From Streptomyces sp. 378 (lineage in GTDB: Bacteria; Actinomycetota; Actinomycetes; Streptomycetales; Streptomycetaceae), in assembly GCF_030124145.1 (NCBI RefSeq), contig NZ_JASKMS010000006.1, positions 278,408-342,407 on the forward strand: DNA of 64,000 nucleotides, in the 5' to 3' direction. The position numbers and the translations under genes are program-made. The notes beneath the pieces are model-generated. The model saw only the letters and a program-made list of their open reading frames with translations, ran no database searches and was not told the origin of the DNA. Positions 1-6,756 of this stretch are shown here, piece after piece (the first letter of the stretch is position 1; each line of letters begins with the position of its first letter).

Positions 1-419
1 TCCAGGCGGTGCCACATGCGCCGGCGACCCACAACTGCGCGCCCCTGATCCGCGCCCTGCACGCCTCCGGCCGCCGCGTCTGTGTCATCACGGACGTCTG
101 CGCCGAGGCCGTGCCCCGCTACCTGCGGCCCTACGGCACACTGCCCCTGGCCGGGGTCCACGGGCGGGCCGAGGACCTGGGGCTCCTCACCCCGCACCCG
201 GACTGCATGCTGCGCGCCCTCGACTCCTGCGAGGGGTCCGCCGCCACCGGCCTGGTCATCGGTTCCACGCTCGCCGAACTCGCCGCCGCCCAGCGGGCCG
301 GGCTGCGCTTCATCGGCCTGGCCCGGAACACCACCACCGACCGGCGGCTGCGCGAGGCCGGCTGCGCGACCACGGTGGCGTCCCTCGCGCCCCTGCTGGA
401 GGCCGCGCACTCCCTGTGA
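1..419 (+). CDS. HAD-family phosphatase, C-terminal part (5' end outside window)
   Basis: The reading frame is open from the first base of the window, so the N-terminus with the first catalytic Asp motif is missing; 138 codons remain. What is visible is the core and C-terminal half of a haloacid-dehalogenase-like hydrolase: a beta strand ending in ITD (motif II, VCVITDVC), a stretch naming a cap-to-core return, and VIGSTLAEL...AAQRAGLRFIGLARN, the usual motif IV/ageing-of-substrate region in which the acidic pair of typical members (GDS, GDT) is replaced by GST. Substrate cannot be told. It ends 170 bp before an MreB-like gene on the same strand and could share its transcript. Family assignment is fairly firm, function open. 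Confidence 0.7.
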   Translation, partial: QAVPHAPATHNCAPLIRALHASGRRVCVITDVCAEAVPRYLRPYGTLPLAGVHGRAEDLGLLTPHPDCMLRALDSCEGSAATGLVIGSTLAELAAAQRAGLRFIGLARNTTTDRRLREAGCATTVASLAPLLEAAHSL

Positions 420-588
420 CCGGAGGTCGATACCCCCGTTCGGCGGCGCCCCGCCCGGCCCCCCAGGAAAGGCGGCCGAGCCCGCTCCCGCGCACCATGC
501 GAAGGAGGCCCGCCACCCGGCGGACCCACGCCCGCGAGGCCCGCCACCTGGCGGCCCCCCACGGTCTGTGCTCTCGGGAGGACCTGCC

Positions 589-1626
589 ATGACCGCCAGT
601 CTGGAGCAGTTGCGCCGCTGCCACTTCGCCGTCGACCTCGGGGCGGCCCGCACCCGCGTCTACGTCAAGGGCGCGGGTCTCGTCGTCGACCAGCCGTCCG
701 CCGCCGCCGTGAACACCCGGACCGGGGCGCTGATCGCGGTCGGCGAACTCGCGGAGAAGATGACGGGCCGCACCCCCGACTACATCCGGGTGGTCCGGCC
801 GGTGTCCGGCGGCACCGTCGTCGACATCGAGATGGCGCAGCGCATGCTGCGGCACCTGCTGGGCGACAAGATGCGCCGCGCGCTGCGCCGCAAGCCCATC
901 CTGCGGGCGGCGGCCTGCACCCCGCACGACGCCGACCCGCTGGCCCAGCGCGCGGCCATCGAGACACTCGTCGGCATGGGCGCCCGCCGGGTGGAACTGG
1001 TCGACACCCTCATCGCCGCGGCCGTCGGCTGCGGACTGCCCGTGGAGCATCCCGAGGCGACCATGATCATGGTGTGCGGGGCGGCGGCCACGCAGGTGGC
1101 GGTGCTGTCGCTCGGCGCGATCGTCACCGCCGAACGCATCCCGGTGGGCGGCGAGGCCGTCGACCAGGCGATCGTGCAGCACCTGCGGCACGAGCACGAG
1201 CTGATGCTGCCGAGCCAGTCGGTCCGGCCGCTGCAACTCGCCCTGTCCGGCAACGGCCTCACCCCGCAGGGCCCGGCCTCCACGGAGATCCACGGCAGGG
1301 ACGTCGCCACGGGACTGGCCCGTTCCGTCCAGGTCGACACCGCGGCCGTCCGGGACGCCATCCAGACACCGCTCACCGCGATCCTCGACGGCATCGGCGA
1401 GGTGCTGCGGGCCTGCCCGCCCGACCTGGTCGCCGACCTCGCCGACCGAGGGATCATGATGGTCGGCGGCAGCGCCCTGCTGCCGGGCCTGGACCAGATG
1501 CTGCGGCAGGCGACCGGCATGCCGGTGCACATCGCCGAGCGCCCGGACGTGTGCGCCGTGCAGGGTCTCGGCGCGATGCTGGAGGGCAGGATCGCGCCGC
1601 TGGCCCTGGACCCGCTGGGCTCCTGA
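589..1626 (+). CDS. mbl: MreB/Mbl-like actin homologue with degenerate phosphate-2 motif
   Basis: 345-residue actin-like protein of the MreB/Mbl family, which polymerises under the membrane and guides wall synthesis; in Streptomyces these proteins act mainly in sporulation. The phosphate-1 region is FAVDLGAARTRVYVKG (residues about 13-28) and the adenosine motif is MVGGSALLPGLDQML near residue 297. The phosphate-2 motif, normally DIGGGT, reads VCGAAAT (residues 162-168), so the nucleotide pocket is altered. The start ATG at 589 is preceded by GGGAGGACC at the right distance; an open frame extends upstream but is Pro/Arg-rich shadow. Length fits a short Mbl type. It stands alone, convergent with the MEDS-kinase gene. 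The symbol rests on family and remembered synteny. Confidence 0.8.
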   Translation: MTASLEQLRRCHFAVDLGAARTRVYVKGAGLVVDQPSAAAVNTRTGALIAVGELAEKMTGRTPDYIRVVRPVSGGTVVDIEMAQRMLRHLLGDKMRRALRRKPILRAAACTPHDADPLAQRAAIETLVGMGARRVELVDTLIAAAVGCGLPVEHPEATMIMVCGAAATQVAVLSLGAIVTAERIPVGGEAVDQAIVQHLRHEHELMLPSQSVRPLQLALSGNGLTPQGPASTEIHGRDVATGLARSVQVDTAAVRDAIQTPLTAILDGIGEVLRACPPDLVADLADRGIMMVGGSALLPGLDQMLRQATGMPVHIAERPDVCAVQGLGAMLEGRIAPLALDPLGS

Positions 1627-1640
1627 GCGTCAGCGGCCGG

Positions 1641-2597
1641 TCAGCGGGCGAACCAGCAGCGCACGGTCGTCCCGCTGTCGCTCCGGTGCACCCGCACCAG
1701 ATCGGCGATCAGATTGACCAGCAGCATCCCGCGCCCGCCGCGCTGCTCGCGGGGCACGGGCCGGCGTCCGGCCAGGACGTCCGCGAGCCGCCCCTCGTCG
1801 CGGACCTCGCACACCACATACCCCTCCTCGGCCCACAGCCGCAGCACACCCGAACCGCCGCCGTGCACCACGCTGTTGGTGGTGAGCTCGGCCGCGGCGA
1901 GGGCCAGGTCCTCCCGCTTGACGCCGACGAGGCCGAGCCGCGCGCCCTCCCCGACGGCCATGTGCCGGGCCTGGGAGAGCGAGTCGGAGTCGAAGGCGAA
2001 CGTCAGCGCCTCCCGCACGGGCTCCAGCGGCTCGTTGTAGCGGCTGACGACGTCCTCGGGGGCGTAGGCGTCGCTTTCCCGGGCGACGTCGGAGCCGGGG
2101 TGGATGACGGTGGGGTGGGTGGCGTAGGCGTCGGCGACGAAGTGCTCGGGCAGCCGGGCGATGTCGTACGGGCACAGGATGGTCGCCGTACGGCCCCGGA
2201 AGGCGGCGTTGATGAGCGCCTCGTGCTGGGCGCAGGCCGGGTACTCGGTGTCGGAGCGCCCCGCCCAGACGGGCTCGCCGATGATCCGCACCCGGCGGCC
2301 GTCGGGCTGGGCGTCGGCGAAGGCGCGCAGCACGCCGGGGATGATCCGCCCGGGGTTGCGTCCCGCCTCGCGCATGTCCAGGAGCCGCACGGACTCGGCG
2401 GCGTCCCCCAGCGCGTCCCTGATCAGGGTGAGGCTCTTGCCGGGCACGGCGACGGCGACCGGCTCGCCGGCCTCCAGGCCGGCGTGCACGAAGGGCAGGG
2501 TGCCGTCGAGATACTCCTGCTCGTCCCGGTAGAAGAGTGCCGGGTGAGCGAAGGGATCGAGGGGCCCGAAGGGCTCGGTCACCGCGGCGGTCGTCAC
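1641..2597 (-). CDS. MEDS-domain protein with RsbW-like ATPase (anti-sigma/sensor kinase type)
   Basis: 318 residues. The N-terminal half (about 5-165) matches MEDS/DcmR-type sensory domains found in Streptomyces signalling proteins, starting ...HPALFYRDEQEYLDG; the C-terminal part (about 185-318) is a GHKL ATPase of the RsbW class, with N-box LALAAAELTTNSVVHGG and a G1-like VRDEG. Such proteins act as serine kinases of STAS antagonists or as anti-sigma factors. The GTG start at 2597 overlaps the TGA of the upstream STAS gene (GTGA), which argues for translational coupling and decides the start over the longer open frame reaching 2630. The pairing with a STAS protein suggests a partner-switching module. 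Confidence 0.8.
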   Translation of the reverse strand: MTTAAVTEPFGPLDPFAHPALFYRDEQEYLDGTLPFVHAGLEAGEPVAVAVPGKSLTLIRDALGDAAESVRLLDMREAGRNPGRIIPGVLRAFADAQPDGRRVRIIGEPVWAGRSDTEYPACAQHEALINAAFRGRTATILCPYDIARLPEHFVADAYATHPTVIHPGSDVARESDAYAPEDVVSRYNEPLEPVREALTFAFDSDSLSQARHMAVGEGARLGLVGVKREDLALAAAELTTNSVVHGGGSGVLRLWAEEGYVVCEVRDEGRLADVLAGRRPVPREQRGGRGMLLVNLIADLVRVHRSDSGTTVRCWFAR

Positions 2598-3007
2598 GTC
2601 GACACCTCGATCCCCGTCTGGCCGGGCCACAGCAGGTCGAGCGTGCGTCGCAGCGCCGCCGGCGGCCGGCGCACCACGAACTTCCGGCCGTCCCGGAGCC
2701 GCCCGGCGGCCGTCGCGAGCGCGTCGGCACCCGCGACGTCGACGAACGTCACCTCGGACAGCTCCAAGTAGTACACGTCCTCATCCTCACGGACAGCCTG
2801 CTCCAGTACGCCTTCCCAGATCGCACGCGTCGTCAGGCCGACCTCACCGGCTGCCCTCACGCCCTGCTGCCCGGCCAGCGGAAACACCGCCAAGCCCGGC
2901 ACAGGTCCGCGCGGGCCGGTCGCCGACACCTGCTGGCGAGTGTTCAAGCCCCTCTCCCCCCGCTTCTTGCGGACCACTGCGCTCGTACCCGTACGGGACA
3001 ACCTCAT
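2594..3007 (-). CDS. STAS-domain protein (anti-sigma factor antagonist type)
   Basis: 137 residues with a single STAS domain in the C-terminal two thirds (about 45-130; VYYLELSEVTFVDVAGADAL). In phosphorylatable antagonists the turn reads D-S/T-x-G; here it reads DVAGAD, so the usual phospho-Ser/Thr is a valine and the protein may be regulated differently or be constitutively active. A TTG at 2947 behind GGGGAGAGGGGC is a credible alternative start, shortening the protein to 117 residues. It is coupled by a GTGA overlap to the MEDS/ATPase gene and is divergent from the STAS-ANTAR gene, so three genes of this type sit together. Confidence 0.72.
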   Translation of the reverse strand: MRLSRTGTSAVVRKKRGERGLNTRQQVSATGPRGPVPGLAVFPLAGQQGVRAAGEVGLTTRAIWEGVLEQAVREDEDVYYLELSEVTFVDVAGADALATAAGRLRDGRKFVVRRPPAALRRTLDLLWPGQTGIEVST

Positions 3008-3135
3008 TCCCCGGAAGCGTGTGTAGTACGCCGTACGGCGGGCAGGCGCACGTCACACCGACCTCCACGGGGGCGAGTGACGTCATTCAGGCCGGCGAGA
3101 CGAACACGACCGACGAGGACCGACAAGGCGGTGAC

Positions 3136-3834
3136 ATGACCTCAGCGGCATCACTGCGACTCACAGGAGGGCTGGACACCCTGGTCATCTGTGGCCGCGT
3201 CGACGCGGACCGCGCCGAGCTCACCCCGCGGGGCGAGCTCGTCCACGGCTGTGCGGAGATCCTGGACAGAACCCTGGCCGACCTGCCGGCCACCGTCACC
3301 CGGGTCGAGCTGGACATGAGGGGCGTGCATTTCATGGACACGGCCGGCCTGCAGTTCCTGGACGTGCTGGCCGACCACGGCCGACAGTGGTCGCGGACGG
3401 TGACGGCGACGAACTGGAACGGCCAGCCGCGCCGGATCCTGGAGCTGGCGGGCCTGGACACGACCGACCCGCTGAGCGGCCCGGACGCCGTCGGCCGGAT
3501 CTCCGCGTCGGCGCCGGCCGCTCCGGCCTCCTCGGCGGTCGCCCTGGAACGCGCGGAGTGTCTGCACGTGCTCCGGGAGGAGGTCGAGCAGCTCCGCCAG
3601 GCCATCGCCTCGCGCCCGGTCATCGACCAGGCCCGGGGCATTCTCATGGCCACCCACGGCTGTACGTCCGACGAGGCGTGGCACATCCTGCGGGAGGCGT
3701 CGCAGCTGTCGAACACGAAGCTGCGGGATGTCGCCGCGGCGGTGACGGCGAGTGCGGAAGCGGACGGTCCGCCGCCGTCGCCGGAGCTGCGCACGGCGTT
3801 GCAGAGGGCCGTCGCGAGGCGCCGCGCGGTCTGA
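3136..3834 (+). CDS. STAS-ANTAR fusion protein (putative RNA-binding antiterminator)
   Basis: 232 residues. The first half (about 10-105) is a STAS domain with HFMDTAGLQFLD, which keeps a Thr at the phospho-acceptor place. The second half (about 150-210) is an ANTAR RNA-binding domain: VIDQARGILMATHGCTSDEAWHIL, then LREASQLSNTKLRDVA. ANTAR proteins bind paired RNA hairpins and prevent termination; linking one to a STAS switch suggests that antitermination is controlled by protein partners or phosphorylation, plausibly by the divergent MEDS/ATPase. The start ATG at 3136 follows GGCGGTGAC. It is divergent from the STAS gene with 128 bp between. Confidence 0.82.
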   Translation: MTSAASLRLTGGLDTLVICGRVDADRAELTPRGELVHGCAEILDRTLADLPATVTRVELDMRGVHFMDTAGLQFLDVLADHGRQWSRTVTATNWNGQPRRILELAGLDTTDPLSGPDAVGRISASAPAAPASSAVALERAECLHVLREEVEQLRQAIASRPVIDQARGILMATHGCTSDEAWHILREASQLSNTKLRDVAAAVTASAEADGPPPSPELRTALQRAVARRRAV

Positions 3835-4401
3835 GGGGCCGGAGGCCCCCGGTTTCGCACCGGAGGGCCCGGGTACCCGGCGGCCCGCTCCGGCCCGCCT
3901 CCGCCGAGGAGAACGCCATGGGCTTCGCGCCCCGCGACCGCGGCCAGGGACGGGCGAGATGCCACCGCCCCCCGGCCGCCGAGCCCCTGCCCCCTGCCAC
4001 CCCGCCAGGGACCCGGGCCCGTTCCTCCACCCGGGCCCGCGCCACGAACACGGCCCGCCGCCCCCACACCGGATCCGCCACAGGGCGCGCCCCCGACCGC
4101 ACACCGGGACACGGAACATGACCGCCGCCCTGCCCCCATCAGCCGACCACCCGCCAGGGGTACGGGCCCGTTCCTCCCCACCGCCCCGCACCGCGAACAC
4201 GGTCCGCCGCACCCGCCCCAAAATCCGCGACGGCCCGTTCCTCCGCACCGCCCCGCGCCACGAACACGGCCCGCCACCCCCACACCGGATCCGCCACGGG
4301 GCCCGCCCTCGGTCGCACACCGGGACACGGAACATGACCGCCGCCCTGCCCCCGTCAGCCGGTCCGCTCCCCGGACGCCGCGGCCGGCGGAGGGGGGCGC
4401 G
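3835..4401 (+). repeat. Non-coding stretch with imperfect direct repeats
   Basis: No convincing gene lies in these 567 bases; open frames here are Arg/Pro- or Gly/Arg-rich shadows. The stretch holds an imperfect direct repeat of about 100 bp: copy one from about 4043 to 4142 and copy two from 4259 to 4358, offset by 216 bp, both containing CACCGGATCCGCCAC and CACCGGGACACGGAACATGA. A shorter related unit starting GCCCGTTCCTCC occurs at about 4018, 4168 and 4243. This looks like local duplication of one intergenic unit. Confidence 0.7.
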
Positions 4402-5181
4402 GTGACGACCCCGGCTCCCCTGCCGGTGCTCGTCCTGGTGGGCTGTCTGCTCTACACGGCCTGCGCCGCCCGGCTGCGGCGCCGCGGGGATCGCTGGCCG
4501 GTGCGCCGCGACGCCGGGTTCTGGCTGGGCGGGGTACTGCTCGTGGCCGCGTTCGCCGTGCCGTGGGGGGCGTGGCTGCCGCCGTTCACCGCGCACACGG
4601 CCGCCCATCTGACGGCCGGCATGGTGGCCCCGCTGCCGGTCGTCCTGTCCCGCCCGGTCACGCTGGCCCTGCGCACCCTCCCGCCGCCCGGCCGCCGCGC
4701 CCTGGTCTCGCTGACCCGTTCGCGCCTCGTCACGGCGCTCGTCTTCCCACCCGTCGCCGCGGTCCTGGACATCGGCGGCCTGTGGCTCCTCTACCGGGCC
4801 CCACTCCCGCCCGCCGTCCACCACGACCCGCTGGTGTACCTCCACCTCTTCGGCGCCGGCACCCTCTTCACCTTCGCGCTCCTCGCCGTGGACCCGATCC
4901 GTCACCGGCCCGGCTGGGCCGTGCGGGGCGGCACCTTGCTGGCCGCCTCCGCGGCCCACGCGATCCTCGCGAAGAGCCTGTGGGCCACGGGCCCGTCCGG
5001 CACCGCCCACACCCCCGCCGACCTGCACGCCGCCTCGCAGCTCATGTACTACGGCGGTGACGCGGCGGAACTCGTCCTGGCCGTGCTGCTGGCCGGCCAG
5101 TGGTACCGCGCGCGGGGCCGGTGCTCCCGGCCCCACCGGGGTACCCGGCAGCCGGCAACCGCACAAGGAGCAACACGATGA
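4402..5181 (+). CDS. CtaG/Caa3-type cytochrome c oxidase assembly membrane protein
   Basis: 259-residue polytopic membrane protein with about seven hydrophobic segments. It carries the family region FTAHTAAHLTAGMVAPLPVV (residues about 57-76), the His-containing motif of CtaG_Caa3 proteins, which help mature the copper centre of haem-copper oxidases, and a second His region HHDPLVYLHLFGAG. Start is GTG at 4402 behind GGAGGGGGG. The C-terminal tail is basic and shares its last bases with the next small ORF (ATGA overlap at 5178). No oxidase gene is nearby, so the target complex is not shown. Confidence 0.75.
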   Translation: MTTPAPLPVLVLVGCLLYTACAARLRRRGDRWPVRRDAGFWLGGVLLVAAFAVPWGAWLPPFTAHTAAHLTAGMVAPLPVVLSRPVTLALRTLPPPGRRALVSLTRSRLVTALVFPPVAAVLDIGGLWLLYRAPLPPAVHHDPLVYLHLFGAGTLFTFALLAVDPIRHRPGWAVRGGTLLAASAAHAILAKSLWATGPSGTAHTPADLHAASQLMYYGGDAAELVLAVLLAGQWYRARGRCSRPHRGTRQPATAQGATR

Positions 5182-5327
5182 GCGACCACACACCGTCTCA
5201 GGCCGAGGGCGACCGCGACGACGAGCGGGACACGACCCCGCGTCCCACCCCGTCCCAGGCGGAGGGCGACCGCGACGAGGCCGGCGCCGAGGGCGAAGAC
5301 GACGGAACGGACGGAACCGGCGCCTAG
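5178..5327 (+). CDS. Small acidic protein with internal TPSQAEGDRD repeat
   Basis: 49 residues, strongly acidic and hydrophilic, with no membrane segment. The decapeptide TPSQAEGDRD occurs twice (residues 5-14 and 24-33). AAGGAG lies at 5165-5170 and the ATG overlaps the stop of the CtaG-like gene (ATGA), both supporting translation. I do not recognise a family. Probably a disordered small protein co-expressed with the membrane protein before it. Confidence 0.6.
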   Translation: MSDHTPSQAEGDRDDERDTTPRPTPSQAEGDRDEAGAEGEDDGTDGTGA

Positions 5328-5390
5328 CAGGCCACATGGAGGTGACGCGACGGGGCACCCGTATCTCCCCACCACTCAAAGGAGTTGCCC

Positions 5391-5633
5391 GTGATCATCG
5401 CCGCCGTCATCGCCGGATGCGTGCTCCTGGCCGTCCTGGCCTTCCTCGTCCCCCGTCTCTCGCGCCACCCCGAACGCGGCACCCAGCGTTCTCTCGGCGC
5501 GGGCGCCCGCGCCGGCGGCAAGGCTCCGGGTGCGCTGGGCAGGCTCTTCAGCAAGCCCTTCCACTCGAGTTCCCGCGCCGTGAGCCGCAGCGGCTCGGCC
5601 GGGCGCCGCACGCGCGGTCGCATGCCCTTCTGA
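5391..5633 (+). CDS. Small membrane-anchored basic protein (DUF6411-like)
   Basis: 80 residues: one N-terminal hydrophobic segment (IIAAVIAGCVLLAVLAFLV) followed by a very basic Ser/Gly/Arg tail with LGRLFSKPFHSSSRAVSRS. It resembles a short conserved Streptomyces family that I recall as DUF6411; no function is known to me. GTG at 5391 is chosen because AAAGGAG (5378-5384) sits six bases before it; the in-frame TTG at 5385 would be too close. Confidence 0.6.
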   Translation: MIIAAVIAGCVLLAVLAFLVPRLSRHPERGTQRSLGAGARAGGKAPGALGRLFSKPFHSSSRAVSRSGSAGRRTRGRMPF

Positions 5634-5702
5634 CCCACCACGCGGCCGGATCGCCCGGCATGCTGGTCCCGGACACAGGGCAGGCAGAAGGAGACCTTCT
5701 CG

Positions 5703-6668
5703 ATGGGTACCGCTGTGCATGTCCCGCAGACCCGGGACATGATCGGGGAGGAACTCTCCGGAGACGAGGCGTTCACCGCGCTGCGGCGCTACGGCGGCCG
5801 CCGGCTGCTCATCGACGCGTTCACCCGGTTCCGTTACGCGGACGGATTCAGCAACTCGCGCTCCCTCGCCTTCCAGGTGGTCCTCGGCATGGTGCCGTTC
5901 ACCATCGCCCTGGTCGGCGTGGCCACCACCGTGCACACGGAGAGCGTGGGGCGGATCATCGAACTCACGCTCGGCCAGATCGTCCCGGGCGCCAGCGCGA
6001 AGCTGATCGAGGACGCTTTCGGGAGCACGCAGCGCAGCGCCGGTTCCGGTGTCTGGGGCGCGGTCGCCATGTGGCTGGGCCTGGGCTTCGCCGTCCTCAA
6101 CCTGACCTCGGCGATGGCCCAGGTCGAGCGCGGCGCCAACCGCATCTACGGCATCGAGCGGGACCGTCCCTTCCTGTTCAAGTACGGCCGGTCCCTGCTG
6201 CTCGCCCTCGCCGCGGGGATGCCGATGGTCCTGGGCTTCCTGGTGCTGGTGGCCGGTGACGCCGTCGGCGGCGCGGTGGTGCAGGCCCTCGGCTGGTCCC
6301 GCACCTGGCTCGACTGGTGGCGCGCTCTCGACGTGCCGCTGGGCGTGGTGCTCGCCTGGGTCGCCTCGGCGGTGATCTTCCGTTGGTCGCCGCGCCGGGA
6401 CCAACCGGGCTACACCTGGCTGGCGTTCGGCTCGGCGGTCCATCTGGTGCTGTGGATCACGGCCACCTGGCTGCTGGCCCTCTACGTCGCCCAGAGCGGG
6501 TCCTTCGGTGCCGTGTACGGGCCGCTGACGGCCTTCGTCGCCCTGCTGCTGTGGGCCAACCTGACGGGTGTGGCCCTGTTCCTCGGCATCGCGTTCGCCG
6601 CTCAGCTGGAGGCGGCCCGGGCCGGCATCACCGAGGCGGTGCGGCCGGACCCGGGGCCGGGGCCGTGA
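5703..6668 (+). CDS. YihY/BrkB-family inner-membrane protein
   Basis: 321 residues with about six membrane helices between residues 55 and 305. The N-terminal family signature is present (FSNSRSLAFQVVLGMVPFTIALVG), as is the amphipathic GSGVWGAVAMWLGLGFAVLN segment. BrkB-like proteins are widespread and poorly understood. Start ATG 5703 follows a GAAGGAGACC site. It is co-directional with, and 88 bp before, the fused prenyl-synthase gene. Confidence 0.82.
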   Translation: MGTAVHVPQTRDMIGEELSGDEAFTALRRYGGRRLLIDAFTRFRYADGFSNSRSLAFQVVLGMVPFTIALVGVATTVHTESVGRIIELTLGQIVPGASAKLIEDAFGSTQRSAGSGVWGAVAMWLGLGFAVLNLTSAMAQVERGANRIYGIERDRPFLFKYGRSLLLALAAGMPMVLGFLVLVAGDAVGGAVVQALGWSRTWLDWWRALDVPLGVVLAWVASAVIFRWSPRRDQPGYTWLAFGSAVHLVLWITATWLLALYVAQSGSFGAVYGPLTAFVALLLWANLTGVALFLGIAFAAQLEAARAGITEAVRPDPGPGP

Positions 6669-6737
6669 CGCACCCGGCCCGGTGTCCGGGGTGGATCGCT
6701 GACGCGCGCCCGGCCCCTGTGATCACCGCGCGCAACC

Positions 6738-6752
6738 AGGACGTATCGTCCT
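6738..6752. promoter_or_regulatory. 15-bp palindrome overlapping the leader of the fused prenyl synthase
   Basis: AGGACGTATCGTCCT is a perfect dyad (AGGACG/CGTCCT around TAT), ending four bases before the GTG start at 6757. Its AGGA also serves as the only visible ribosome-binding site, so a protein or a small hairpin here could control the gene directly. No binding protein is identified. Confidence 0.35.
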
Positions 6753-6756
6753 CGGT

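Noticed and set aside
3752..4405. 217-codon plus-strand open frame through the repeat region
   Set aside because: Arg/Pro/His-rich composition with no family, coding bias belongs to other frames, and it covers the non-coding direct repeats and the true end of the STAS-ANTAR gene.
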